A stretch of DNA of 64,000 nucleotides, from NCBI GenBank assembly GCA_032871835.1, contig CM065303.1:52056597-52120596 (forward strand). Reading direction: 5' to 3'. Positions 48,019 to 59,565 of the stretch are shown here, one piece after another. Position numbers and translations under genes: made by a program. Below the pieces are notes generated by a model that saw nothing but the letters and a program-made list of their open reading frames with translations, was not told where the DNA came from and did no database searches. Within the stretch, counting starts at the first letter, position 1. Every line of letters starts with the position of its first letter. The DNA is from Dipteronia dyeriana. Taxonomy: Eukaryota > Streptophyta > Magnoliopsida > Sapindales > Sapindaceae.

Positions 48019-48063
48019 TCTCTAGATTGTTATTAAACACACCATAATATTTGTTTCAGGTAT

Positions 48064-48655
48064 ATAAAGATATAAGTTAAGCATAAAAGTCTAATGCATT
48101 GCATACAATGAATATTGAAAGACCTATAATGTTTGTGAACTATCCTAAGAAGGAATCACTATGCCATGAACGTGGAAGATAAAGCTTCAACAAACATTCT
48201 CAATCAAGACTCATCATGGATCAAAAATGACTTTTCCTTTTGGTTGTAATAGGGTCATGGGGGTTAGATGTGGTGAACAAAAGAAATAGGGAAATTTTGA
48301 GTTCAAAGATCACCAGTCATGCTCAAGCATACTCACACCCCTTACTAAGCTCTACTAAACAACAATTTACACACTAGCATCTAGGCATCACTTTCTCTTA
48401 TGATTTATATCTACATTTCATGCTTAAACTTCATACATACCATTCTTACATTTGCCATGTTCTTATTTACATTGCTTTCAGTAATCACTAAAACTTGAGA
48501 CAATCAACAGATAACACCTCTTTGTGGATGATACCCTCGCTTACTGATTTGCTAGTTTTCAAAACTATTAGAGCACATTGTGTAGGAAAAAATTTATAAA
48601 TAACTTTGAATTTGCAATTTCTTAATGACAGATTAAACGTGTTCAGCAATCAACT
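48064..48655. other. Non-coding sequence between A and D
   Basis: No gene or repeat family recognised. It should continue the sequence left of A (before 37176). It ends where D RT homology stops abruptly near 48656. Confidence 0.45.
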
Positions 48656-49430
48656 AAAGCAAGCTACCAATCATGTAACGATATAGGCTTCGGTCCACAC
48701 GTTAGCCAATATCATCCTTGCTTAGTTTCAAAGTGGTACTCATGGTTGTGTCACAATGTTTGACATTCTCAAGGCCAAACTTATTCACTAGGTTCTTAGC
48801 ATACTTAGCTTGAGATATGCAAATCCCATAATGTAATTGCTTGATTTGTAAACCAAGGAAGTAATTGAGCTCCCCAACAAGACTCATCTAAAATTCATGA
48901 GACATAACATCAATAAATTGTTGGACTTTGGATTTATTGGTGGAGACAAACATAATGTCATCAACATAGATTTGAGCTATGAAAAGCTCATATTTGTTGC
49001 CATTGATGAACAAAGTCTTGTAAAAACTACCTTTAGAGTATCCATTGTTAACAAGATAAAGATTGGCGCGCTCATACTAAGCCATCTGTGCTTGTTTCAT
49101 CCTATATAAAGCCTTCTTAAGGTGATAGATATGATTAGGGTGGTAAGGATCTATAAACCCCTTGGGTAAGAAGCCATTGAGGAAGACATTCTTGACAACC
49201 ATTTGATGCAATTTGAACTTTTACGCACATGATATGGACAAGAGAAGCCTTATGGACTCAAGACAGGGCAATAGGAGCAAAAGTCTCCTTAAAATAAATA
49301 CCCTCAATTTGAGAGTATCCTTGTGCTACAAGTCTAGCCTTGTTGCGCATAATTTTTCCATCCTCATCCAACTTGTTCCTATACACCTATTTGGTACCAA
49401 TGACATTGGTGTTTTTGGGTCTAGGAACTG
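48656..49430 (-). pseudogene. Element D reverse transcriptase, truncated
   Basis: Broken frames include [15 protein letters not shown] (near 49300-49340), the catalytic YVDD (48957-48968) and the thumb LVGELNYFLGLQIKQ (48702-48887). Homology stops just after SLYRYMIGSLL, so RNase H is absent. It is the distal end of D. Confidence 0.83.
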
Positions 49431-50110
49431 GAGTCCAGACCTCATTTCTTTCAAATTTGTTTAGCTCTTCTTGCATAGCAAGAACCCAAAATTCATTATT
49501 CAAGGCTTCATCAACCTTTTTGGGTTCAATTTGAGAGGTGTAATAAGTATAGCTAATTTGATTAGCTAATTGACGTACAGTCCTAACACCTTCATTCACA
49601 TCTCTAAGAACGTCATTCTTGTTGTAGAGATGTCTAACCAATGAAGCGGGTTCTTTAAAGTCCAATGATGGATCTCTATCAAGAGGTTGAATGATCTCTA
49701 TCAAGAGGTTGAATGATCTCTTCATCAAGTTTTGACTTCATATCACTTGAAGTCTCACCATTCTTCTCTAAAGAAAATCATCATTCTCACTAACATCCTC
49801 CTCATGGTTAACAATTTTCGGCCTACAATCATCAATGACAACATTTGATGATTCCATAACACTTTGAATTTTAAATTGAAAACTCGATAGGCCTGGATAT
49901 TGAGTGCATATCCAAGAAAAATACCCTCATCACTTTTTGCATCAAAGTTGTCAAGTTGATCCCGGTCATTAAGAATATAACACTTGCTTCCAAAGATGTG
50001 TAAATAGCTAACATTTAGTTTTCTACCCTTTTATAACTCATAGGATGTTTGTTTTGTCCCGGGTCTAAGGAATATTATATTCCCTATATAACAAGCCGTA
50101 ATAACGGCTT
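49431..50110 (-). pseudogene. Element D integrase C-terminal part and RT linker
   Basis: The 49387-49728 frame holds the linker and RT start ([34 protein letters not shown]). A short direct repeat (GATCTCTATCAAGAGGTTGAAT, 49673-49715) is duplicated within it. Upstream, broken frames match the integrase C-terminal domain. Confidence 0.75.
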
Positions 50111-50792
50111 TCGTCCAAAGATTCCTAGGAACTTTGTTGCTATGCAACATCACCCGAGCCATCTGTTCTAAGACCCTATTCTTCCTTTTTACAACCCCAT
50201 TTTGTTGGGGTATCCTGGAAGTCGAGAATTCATAAGAAATGCCTATAGTATTTCAAAAGCTCTCAAAGCAACCATTTTTAAACTCTTTATCATGATCACT
50301 TTTAATTCTCTTAATGCCTCTAATGTGAAAGCCTTTCTCATTTTGAATATTGACACATAAAATTTTAAATTTTTCAGAAGCCTCGGACTTTTCTCTATGA
50401 AAGTATGTCCAAGTGAATTTAGAGAAGTCATCAACAACCATAAGAATATACCTTTTTCCACCTAAAAATTTGATTTGGATGGGACCCATGAGGTCCATAT
50501 AGAGAAGTTTCAAAGGCTCCTTAGTGGATAGGTATTTTCCCTTTTTGTGCACATTCTTAGTTTGCTTCCCTTGTTTACAAGGTCCACAAACTCCCTCAAT
50601 CCTCTTATCAAGCTTGGGAAAGCCTCTCCACAACATTCAACCTATCAAGGACTTTTAAGTCTCTATAATTCATGTGGCCAAATAGTTGATGCCACAATTC
50701 AACTTGCTCAGAGCTTGACAAGTTACAAGAGATACTATTTGACTCAAGACAATAACCATTGTCACTTGATCTCTGACCTTCCAATTGAACTT
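50111..50792 (-). pseudogene. Element D integrase core and GAG-pre-integrase
   Basis: Frames 50608-50832 and 50253-50636 hold ELWHQLFGHMNYRDL and CGPCKQGKQ (zinc-binding region), then D in LLYMDLMGP and D in IKSDHDKEF. At the place of the catalytic Glu the sequence reads VVKRKNR (codon 50187-50189), so Glu has become Lys. A solo LTR cuts the gene at 50792. Confidence 0.82.
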
Positions 50793-52925
50793 TGTTAGGT
50801 TTTAGATTTATGTTGGCTTGATTCCATAACAAAACACTCTTTATTTGTATTGCTTAGTTACTTAGGTGGTTCGTGATAGGATCGGGCTTCAAAGAAGGAA
50901 AACAACCTCGCATGCAAAGTTCGTTTTCAAGAGGATATGTGCTTACTTGGATGCTAAAGTCTCAATATGCTTCTTCCACTTGCAAGGTGTAGGTGCACAC
51001 ACACATTGCATACATTTTTGTCCATTCATCGTTGCACTTAATTGGTATAATACATTCACACACACTTGATATCGAATGCTCATGCATTAGAGTTAACTTG
51101 ACTAGTTTTGTAAATTGCATGTATTTAGACTATGTCTAGAAAATAGCATTATTGTGTGGTATATGTTTGTTTGTTTTTGTAACATGGACCTTGCAATTCA
51201 ATTATGTATTTTATTGTTCTTTATTGAGTTATGGTCATTTCGGTTACTCATGCATTTGCTTTCGAGTTCCAAGTCAAGAGTTACGAAACTTTCCAGTCAT
51301 GTTACATGCATTGTCTTTGTCATTCATAGTTTATGGTCTAAGTTACATATTCATTCAAGGGCATGAGAGATTCCTGGTTTGTACTCCATAAACAGATTCA
51401 AATTCAGAGTTCGGAGGCCAAAGAACGGTCAAAGAACGGTCAAAAAACGCGAAGGGAGTGCGAAGTGAAGTGGTGATGGCCTAAGGCCATCAAGCTACAC
51501 CTCTTCGAGATTGCACATGGCCATCTCGAGAAGGCTATCCTTCTGCCCCCGAGATGCCAACACACCATATCGGGGAAGGATGTAGACTTCCCTTCCTTTT
51601 TACTTGATTTCCCTCCCTTTCTCTTATAAGTTCATAAGTTGAAAAGTTTTGAAGATAGGAAAATACAAGTGCAGAAAATTTCTCTTCAATCTTTTGATTT
51701 TTGGTTTTTGTGATATCTCTTTCAATTCAACTCCGATTTAGTTGATTCAAAACCGAAATTGAGTGTCTTGATGAGAGCTACAAACTCCAAGAAATTTTAG
51801 AACCAAATGATGTCTTGAATTCTCACGGTATCCAGATTTCTACTCGAGATTTCATCATTTATAGGTAAATTATCTTCTTCTTTGTTTTCTTCTATGATCT
51901 TCTTCTTTATTTGATTGAGAAGATTAACTAAAATGATTTTGATTTAATTTTGTGGTTTTTCTGATTGATTTTCGAGTTTAGCTTGTGTTGAATTCAATTG
52001 ATTGATGTTTAGCTATACTTGATGAGCACAAATTCAATTCTAGAAATATCTTTGTACTCTTGTGATTAAATATGAATTTCTAGATTTTGTTTCATGATCA
52101 AAGAGCTAGGTCATATTTGATTGACATTTCTATCTCTCTTATCTAGTTCTTAGTTGATAACATGTTTAGGCATCTAGATATAGTGTGATTGATCTTTGAT
52201 AGACTTATCTAGTTATCTTGTTGCATGTTCATAGAGTTTTATTTGATCTACATTCTCTATTTGCTTGTGATTGCATCATGATTGCATATGCACTTCACTT
52301 AGATCATTGCCTTGTAAGAGGTTGAAGTCTCTTATTAGAGTAAGTGAAACTTTAACTTGAGTAAGGAGTCTTGGCTAGAGTCAAGGGGAATATGATAGCT
52401 AAGCAATAAGACTTGTCTAGGATTAGGAGGATCCAGATAGACAAGCAAGGAATCTTCCTAGAGGCAAGTGTGCCTTGGATAGGAAGTTGCTTCCTAGAGG
52501 TGTGTTTGTCACATATCAGATAGGAAATAGGCAAAGAGATTCACTAGGCCTGAGGGTAGAGTAAGGGGTGATAGCTTGGAGAGCATGTCATTTGTTGATT
52601 GCTTATGAGTGTGAAACTCTTATTCGATATAGTGGATTACAATTTACTAGTGATTGTGGTATCAACCCGTGGTTGTTTCCTCTTTTGAGGTTTACCAAGT
52701 AAATATCTTGTGTATTCATCATAGCAACTTCCGTTTCTTACTTGCATTTGTATCACTTTGACACTTGTTGCATTGTCTTTCTCATTCTATTGTTAAAGTG
52801 ATCATCTTGTGAGTTTTTCTAAGTGTGCTTAAAATTGCTTTGTGTTTTTTAAAGAAGATTAAAATTTGAGTCTATACCTATTCACCCCCTAGTTATATTT
52901 ACACTATAAAGACTAGGGAATTTCA
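50793..52925 (+). mobile_element. Solo LTR of the C family, diverged, in D integrase region
   Basis: TGTTAGGTTT to GGGAATTTCA, 2133 bp, flanked exactly by AACTT (50788-50792 and 52926-52930). It is the most diverged C-type LTR here; its foldback (51505-51580) is weaker. It has no internal sequence. Confidence 0.9.
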
Positions 52926-52930
52926 AACTT

Positions 52931-53144
52931 GCCCATTTTCCTTTAAAATAGAGGAATCAACTTCGTCAAACATAACCGAAAGCAAGTGTGATATACAAAT
53001 GAGATTAGCTTGCAAGCCAACTACATAAAGAGCATTGTGCAAAGAGGGAAAACCGGGAATAAATATGCTTCCTTTCCTTATTACCTTTTTCCATGCACCA
53101 TCACCAAATGCTACAAATCCACCATCCTCCATCACAAGAGTCTT
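52931..53144 (-). pseudogene. Element D protease C-terminal fragment
   Basis: 214 bp of D left between two solo LTRs. It reads MMEDGGFVAFGDGAWKKV and FPSLHNALYVVGLQANLI, the stretch after the protease active site in A and B (MEEGGNVTFGDGSKK in B). GTCTT at 53140-53144 is the target duplication of the next LTR. Confidence 0.85.
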
Positions 53145-53829
53145 TGTTAGGTTTTAGTTTGTGTTGGCATTAATTCTATATCAAAATAATGTTTACTTGT
53201 AATGATTTAGTTGTTTAGATTAATGATGATTCAAGCTTCAAAGAATAATGAACAACAAGTCAAAGCAAGTTCAAAGTCTTCAAAGAGAAATGATGCAATA
53301 TGGTTCTACAAAGGTATACTAAAACCTTATCTTTCTCTTACAAGGCTTAGGCACACACATACAATTCCTTCATATGTGTCCCTGCATCGTTGTGCACCAT
53401 GTATAACACATTCACACACTTGAAGATGAATGCTCATGCATTGGTATGGAAATAAAATGTTTTGGAAAATGCATGATTGGAGACTATCTCTATGTAGTTT
53501 GCATTCTAGTGTGAATTGTGTTTGTTTGTGTATATGTTTGTATAACATGGATATTGAACTTGATTTTAGTCTTAAATCATTCTTGATTGAGTTCCGGTCA
53601 TTTCGGTTACTCATACTATTGATTTCAAGTTCTAAGTCAAAAGATACTACACTTTCAACTCATGTTGCATACATTGTATTCGTCTTCATATATTGAGTTG
53701 AATTATTATTTTTTGGGTTGAGTATCTTATATTTCCATGTCTATTCGAATTCTGAGTTCTAAGGCCGGAGAACGGTCGAAGAACGCGAAGAAAGGTCGAA
53801 GGAGAAAGAAGACAGCAAAGCACTTCTTT

Positions 53830-53899
53830 CCCGAGATGGCACGTGGACATCTCGGGGCAGAAGGCTTGCTGCCCCGAGATGCCCACGTGCCATCTCGGG
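53830..53899 (+). repeat. 31-bp GC-rich hairpin in the C-type LTR
   Basis: Arms 53830-53860 and 53869-53899 pair over 31 positions with one mismatch and an 8-base loop. Each arm carries CGAGATGGCACGTGG or its complement, so a CACGTG site lies in each arm. It sits 65 bp upstream of the TATA motif. Confidence 0.93.
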
Positions 53900-53964
53900 C
53901 AGCAAGCATGCTTGGCTGCTTCTTGCCCCTCTTGGTCATTTCACATGCCCAATTTTCCCTCTCC

Positions 53965-53972
53965 TTTATATT
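53965..53972 (+). promoter_or_regulatory. TATA motif of the C-type LTR
   Basis: TTTATATT after a CCCTCTCC tract. The same context appears in the other C-type LTRs at 61909-61917 (plus), 27771-27780 and 23161-23170 (minus). Confidence 0.55.
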
Positions 53973-55629
53973 CCTCTTCCGTCTCACATTTCATTCTAAG
54001 AAGAAATTTAAACTTGTGTGCAGAAAATTTTCTCTCTACATTTTCTCACCTTCCAAACACCATAAATTCTTCATTTGAACTCCGATTTGAGTGATTCAAA
54101 GTTAAGAGTGTTTGTCTATTCATCCTACATCATTTCTCTGAAGGTTTGAGTGAGTTTTATTGCTTTGTTTGGAGTCTAAATACACAAAAACGAGACTGCA
54201 CCTAAATCAACTAAGGTATTGATTTTCTCTCAAAGTTTTCTTTTAAAACTTGGTCAATTGCCTTGGGTTTTCTTATTCTACATATATTTGTATATTATGA
54301 GTGTTTTGATTTGTGTTTTGAACTCTTTTAAAGCTAGGTTGAGTTTCAATTGAAATCATACATGTTGAGTTAGGTTTTGATTTTGCCTATGTTATCACAT
54401 GTTTGGGATTGTATTGTGCTAGCTTTGATTCTAGGACTATTTTATGATCTTTGATTGATTGATTTTAAGAAAAATAGTTTCTCACATGTATTAGGCTCTC
54501 TTGGCCGAAATTCTCACATAATACATGTGCTTTTGTTCTTTTGAGCTATTCATGTGATTTGTTGAATCTATGATTAGGAATATGCTCTAGAACTTTAGCT
54601 TAAATCTAATTGACTTTGTCATATGATTTTAGCATGTTTTTTTGGTTTGTGTGATTTAAACTTGATTTTATGATTAATTGAACATATCTTGTGATTCAAG
54701 TTTAGATCTATGCATGTATCTAGGTTGTGATTAATATTGAACATATCTTACATGATCTAGATTGATTACACATACATGATTGACTAGACTACATTTGATT
54801 TGTGCATTCATGCTCATGTCTAGTATTTTCCATAGGATGTGTTGATCATAGCATTCTATGTTGCGTGCTTGTTTGCATTTTGCATTCATGATCACCTAGA
54901 TGCCTTGTGAGAAGGAAGTCTTGAAAATAGATGTGAGACCTATGTTGTTGAGCAAGTAAGTCTTGGCAAGAGGTGTGAGACCTTGGATTGTTAAGCAAGG
55001 AAGTCTTGGCTAGAGTCGGGAGGACTCGGATAGTCGAGCAAGAAGTCTTGCCTAGGGTCGTGAGGATCCGGAAAGGTCAGCGAGAAAGTATTGACAAGAG
55101 TCGGGAGGACTTAAATAGTTGAGCAAGAAGTCTTGCCTTGGGTAGTGAGGATCCGATAAGGTGAGCGAGGAAGTCTTGACAAGAGGTGTGAGGCCTCGGA
55201 TTGTTGAGCATGAGGGTGACATCTTCATGAGTATAATAAGAGGGTAGTTTCTGGGTGAAGGGGTCACTTGAGAGATTGTACTTGTCTTATCAACTAGTGG
55301 ATTTTGTTTACCGGTGGTTGCTAACCCGTGGATGTTTCCTCTTCGGAGGTTTACCACGTTATATCTTGTGTCAACTTCTCTCTATCCCTATCTCTCTTGT
55401 ATTTGTATTTGTTATTTGAATACTATGGATATAACTCTTTATGTAAGTTGATTTATTTTCTACAATATAGATTGTGTATGTGTTACAATTACTTGTTTGT
55501 ATCACACTTTACTTGTTTTATATATTGATTAAGTGTCTTTAATTAATATATATTGTGATACAAGCAATCTAGAGGGATAAACTTTTGTTTGTTTTTAAGG
55601 GAGTCGAAAAAGGTGTCTAACCTATTCAA

Positions 55630-55653
55630 CCCCCCCCCCCCCCCCCCCCCCCC
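55630..55653. repeat. Poly(C) tract near the LTR end
   Basis: 24 consecutive C in the TATTCA-C(n)-TCT segment, which has 7-8 bases in shorter relatives (26141-26147 as G). Confidence 0.97.
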
Positions 55654-55705
55654 TCTCCCTCTAGGTTAGCCTTGAGCATTTAACCGTGTTTGTATTTTCA
55701 GTCTT

Positions 55706-56120
55706 AAAGAAACTCTTATTTCCGGTCATGTGTCTAGAGCACCCACTATTAAGATTCCAAGTGTTAGATGCATTGGCTTTCAAATCTACTTAGGCCATAT
55801 AGAAAAGATAATCATCTTTTCTAGTCCATATAAGTGAAACATTTTAATTTCTATGAGCATCGGGTTCATTTGCTCTAAACTTCCTAGGTACAAGCTTTTT
55901 TTCTCTCCTAAGCATATTCTTCTCAATCATGCTTTCAATTCCACAAAATTTAATATAATTAAAGCAATTTGGCCTTATATGACCTTTAATACAACAATAA
56001 TTACAAGTATGAGTGAAATAAGAATTCATACCATAGCCTTGTGCAAACATTTGAGGCTTCCTTCTGTTTTGAGTTGTTCATTGATGTAAATCCAATTCTC
56101 TCTTTTATGGTTGAGCCGAG
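55706..56120 (-). pseudogene. Element D protease active site and second zinc knuckle
   Basis: The minus strand reads a protease block with NSG (55742-55750) in place of DSG, a loss of the catalytic Asp by a G-to-A change, followed by CSRHMTG. Further upstream is an intact-looking CNYCCIKGHIRPNC knuckle (near 55960-56010). In A and B this knuckle has Tyr for the second Cys. Confidence 0.8.
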
Positions 56121-57863
56121 ATTGCACTCCTTCTTGATTTAGTATAGAGAGTCCTTTATTGAGTTTAAGGAATCCTTGGATGTTGAGGTCTTGTTTGATA
56201 TGCTCTAGCTTGTTGTGGTAGAGATTTAGCTTGACCTTTTATTGGAACCTTGACTTGAACTTGTTTTGAGGATTCTCTAATTTCAACCATTTGTGTTAGA
56301 TGTTGTGGGCTTTGGACTTCTTTAATTTCTTGACTCTTGACTAAAGTAGTTTTCTTCAAGGAAGTGGTATCCATGTCTTCCACATATCCTAAACTCCTCT
56401 TATCACTATGGCTCTTCCCACTTGATAGCATCTTGTCAAGTTTTTCGGTTTCAGAGGTCATCTTGGCAATCAACTCTTTTGCCTCTCCAAGCTTTTTCTT
56501 CAAGCTTTCTTCAATCTTCTTAACCATGACTAGCTCTAATTTCAAACTTTCATCCATTTCTTTTACACTATTCACTTCCTCACTCAAGTGAGTCATCTTG
56601 GAAGTCAATTCAAGGTTACCCCTTTTCAACTTTTGAATTTCCTTCTTCTTCCTTAATCTAGAACTCATATAGAACTTCATGAAGTCTTTATAGTCCATCT
56701 CCTTATCAACTTCAAGATTGGACATATAAGAAGTACTCTCATCACTTGAGTCACCTTTTCTTCCTGCTTGTCCTCTTCTTCTCTTTCGTCACTCATAACT
56801 TCATTGTCATTGTGAGATTATGAGAAGGCAATGAAGTTGGCAACTTAGTATTCATCATCAGAAGACTTCTCTTCCTTTTCTAATTCTTCATTATCACTCC
56901 AAGGAGCTACCATAGCCTTTCCTTTCTTCTTCTTCTTCAAATTTGCACACTTAGGAGCAATGTGACCAAACCCATTACGTTTATAACATTGAATGCCCTT
57001 CTTGGAATCAACCATGTGAGTTTTCTCCACCTTCTTGAAAGGAGTCTTCTTCTTCACTTTCTTTCCATTGAATCCAAAACCTTTCTTTTCAAACTTGATA
57101 CATTTCTTAAATCTTTTCACCATAAGGGCTATCTCTTCATATGTGTCCTCCTCCTCTTTTTGAACCTTAGAGGTCTTCAAAGCAATGCTCGTTTGCTACT
57201 TTAGAGATGATTTTGTAGAAGCCTTTCTAAACTCACAGGCTAGAAGCCTTCCAATCACTTCATTCTGTTTTATTGGCTTGTAATCACTATTTTCTTCAAG
57301 TGCCGTTACTTTGGACTTAAATCTCTTGGGAAGTGACCTTATGATCTTTTGCTTGATTCGTCTATCCGAGTATGGGTCACCTAGTTGATGGCTTTGGTTT
57401 AAAATTTCCATCAACTTCACTTGAAAATCATTGAAGAACTCTTGTTCCTCCATCCTAATAGTCTCAAATTTCATCTGTAGGACTTGAAGCTTGAAGTCTT
57501 TGACTACTTCGGTTTCTTCATAAGCTGTCTCCAAAATCTCTCATGCCTCATTAGCATTCCTAGTTTTTTTAATCAACCTATACTGGTTGTCATCCATGGC
57601 ACAACTATGGCATGCATTGCTTTGTTGTTCTATTTGGAAGCTTCAAATTCTTGTGTGCTTCATTAAGACTTAGGCTTGGAGAATTCATTACCATCATCAG
57701 CGGTCATTGTTGGAGGAGTGTTTCCATCTTCAACTACCATCCAATCACGGTCATCTATTTGATATGACTCCATCTTGCCTATCTATGAGGCATAGTTCAC
57801 CTCATTGATCAAATGGGGTCTTGAGCTTGAAGCTCCCTCATGACTACCTCTGTTACCACTCAT
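56121..57863 (-). pseudogene. Element D gag
   Basis: The ATG at 57861-57863 opens a UBN2-type gag in broken frames. Pieces are 57196-57534 (capsid, with SHQLGDPYSDRRIKQKI), 56845-57180 (basic stretch and knuckle CYKRNGFGHIAPKC, with Arg for the second Cys) and 56165-56725. The last is a long coiled coil (RKKKEIQKLKRGNLELTSK), longer than in A. Confidence 0.82.
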
Positions 57864-57971
57864 TTTGCTTACAGATTATGAATGAGATGCAAGTGTAATG
57901 CAACAAACAAATGCAAAGATGCAAAACACACACAACAAGAGCTTGGATCACCTAGTTATGTCTAGGAACCT

Positions 57972-57983
57972 ACTATGATACCA
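57972..57983 (-). other. Primer binding site of element D
   Basis: Minus strand TGGTATCATAGT, two mismatches from the initiator-Met complement, next to the 5' LTR. Confidence 0.8.
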
Positions 57984-57985
57984 AC

Positions 57986-59560
57986 TGAAATTAACTAAAA
58001 CATGTGTCTAATTAACCTAGAAGAGGGTGAATAGGTTTTAACTAAGTTAATTACCAATCTTTTTGGTTCATCAATATTAACTCAAATAAACACCCCAAAA
58101 CAAACAAACAACAAATTCAAGTAAAAGTATGGAATATAAATAACACTTGAATTTATGTGGAAAACCTTCGACAATGTAAAAACCACAGGATTAGCTAAAG
58201 CTAACCAATCGAGCCCTCAAATCCACTATTTGCAAAATCGATTACAACCTAGGTTAACCACATCGCACCTATACGGTTACAAATCCGCTTTTGCTACTCG
58301 CGTACCTTTAATAAAGATTATCGACTCTTGCATGTATACTACCCACGGTAAATACAAGATTTAACTCTTAAAAGAGAAGAGATATGAAATCTAAGGTGAA
58401 TATGAGAAATATTCTAAATGCACAAATGTAGGTCAACACATTTAATGCCTATCTAATCATGAATGAAATATTCAAACATTCCTAGGTATCATGTTACTAT
58501 ATGACATACATATAACTTAGCTATACAAATAAAAAAAACACCCATATATGCAATAGCTATCACAATACAACAACCCAAACATTAACAACAAACTTAACTT
58601 GTAATTATAATCTTAATCTAGATGCAAACAAGTCATAAAAGAGATTTCTGGTTAAGCAAGAACACAAAGGTAAATGAAAATGGTGTTCTACTTACCAAGT
58701 CAATTATGGTGATAAAGACCCATGGTTAGACACATCCTAGATGAAGCTAGATGATGCTTGCTTCATGAAAGAATGATGGGTATATGGGTTTTGATCAATA
58801 AAAACTGAATCTTGTTAACTTTCCTTGCAAGTCACTCTTAAGCTCTAAAAGGAATGGGTTGGAATAAATTTTGAAGCTTAAAAGATGCAAAGAAGGTGAA
58901 AGGGAGAATAAATAAGACGTCATAAACGAAATGATGCAGTTTTGAAAACAAGCAACAAAATCTTATCAATACTGTTATCTAGACCGCGACCAGGGAAAGT
59001 TGTCCAGATCGCGGTGCATGCAATGATCCACCGGCTAGATAACACCAAGGTCAGGACCATTGTGCATACAGGTGCACAGACCGCGACATAGACAACAAGA
59101 GCCTTCTAGTGATTACTATGGTTTGGACCGTTGTGCAGGTAAGCGGGTAGGACGCGGTTCCCTAAGCATGTAACTTCAGGAACCAACCGTTGTTACGACC
59201 GTAATAGAGGCAGGTGCATAGCCAACGACCTGCACCGTGTGATGAGGAAAATCCTCTTTTCCAGGTAAACTCAACACATTATCCTATATGCAAAATGTGC
59301 AAGTGTGGAGTGTGATGAATGTCATAAATTGCATAATTCAAATACATGTAAACATAAGAATACAATGCATGCTAGTGAGTTTGTGCAACTACATCTCTTC
59401 ACATAAGAGTAGAGTCAAGTAATCCACCTTCCTTGATGCACTTGGAGTCAAAAACCTTGAAAATGGAAGATCTTAAAATCCTAATCTACCCTTTACAACA
59501 TTTGACCTCAATTGTGATTTTGTCAATGAAATAAACCAATTATAAAATGAGATACTTACA
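57986..59560 (-). repeat. 5' LTR of element D
   Basis: 1575 bp, plus-strand start TGAAATTAAC, end GATACTTACA. The outer 100 bp align with the outer end of the A/B LTR (TGTAA-start, TTTATTTC, AAGGGTAG), so the families are distantly related. The GC-rich module is at 58980-59240 and the TATA motif (minus TATTTATT) at 58908-58915. The outer boundary was set by this alignment; no second copy exists to confirm it. Confidence 0.78.
58980..59240. repeat. GC-rich foldback module of the D LTR
   Basis: Alternating AGACCGCGACC, CCAGATCGCGGTGC, AGACCGCGACA and GACCGTAATAG pieces that can pair with each other, unrelated in sequence to the A/B and C modules but in the same place relative to the TATA motif. 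Confidence 0.7.
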
Positions 59561-59565
59561 CAAAG

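Larger units (their letters stand above)
37181..48058 (+). mobile_element. Element A: SIRE/Maximus-like Ty1/copia retrotransposon
   Basis: The 10.9-kb element is flanked by GGTAT at 37176-37180 and 48059-48063. It has LTRs of 1590 and 1629 bp, an initiator-Met PBS, gag, protease, integrase, RT, RNase H and a polypurine tract, all on the plus strand. It is the same family as B. Extra length comes from a foreign copia LTR (44691-45640) and a 490-bp tandem duplication. All major frames carry stops or shifts. Confidence 0.95.
46430..48058 (+). repeat. 3' LTR of element A
   Basis: 1629 bp, TGTAAAGTCC to TTTGTTTCA. Compared with the 5' LTR it has a longer TA tract (47112-47154), a long C tract (47993-48018, one T inside) and small indels. 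GC-rich foldback units are at 46766-47065. Confidence 0.95.
53145..55700 (+). mobile_element. Solo LTR of the C family in D protease region
   Basis: TGTTAGGTTT to TGTATTTTCA, 2556 bp, flanked exactly by GTCTT (53140-53144 and 55701-55705). It contains a near-perfect 31-bp hairpin (53830-53899), a TATA motif (53965-53972), the minisatellite (54905-55210) and 24 C (55630-55653). Confidence 0.93.
48656..59560 (-). mobile_element. Element D: truncated SIRE-like copia element
   Basis: The minus strand has the 5' LTR (57986-59560), PBS, gag, protease, integrase and RT. Homology ends inside the RT/RNase H join near 48656, so RNase H, the polypurine tract and the 3' LTR are lost. Two solo LTRs of the C family interrupt it. 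It is related to A and B in gag-pol, but its LTR is a different family. Confidence 0.88.

Noticed and set aside
37181..59560. A and D as two halves of one rearranged element
   Set aside because: A has both LTRs and its own target duplication, and D has a different LTR family and opposite strand.
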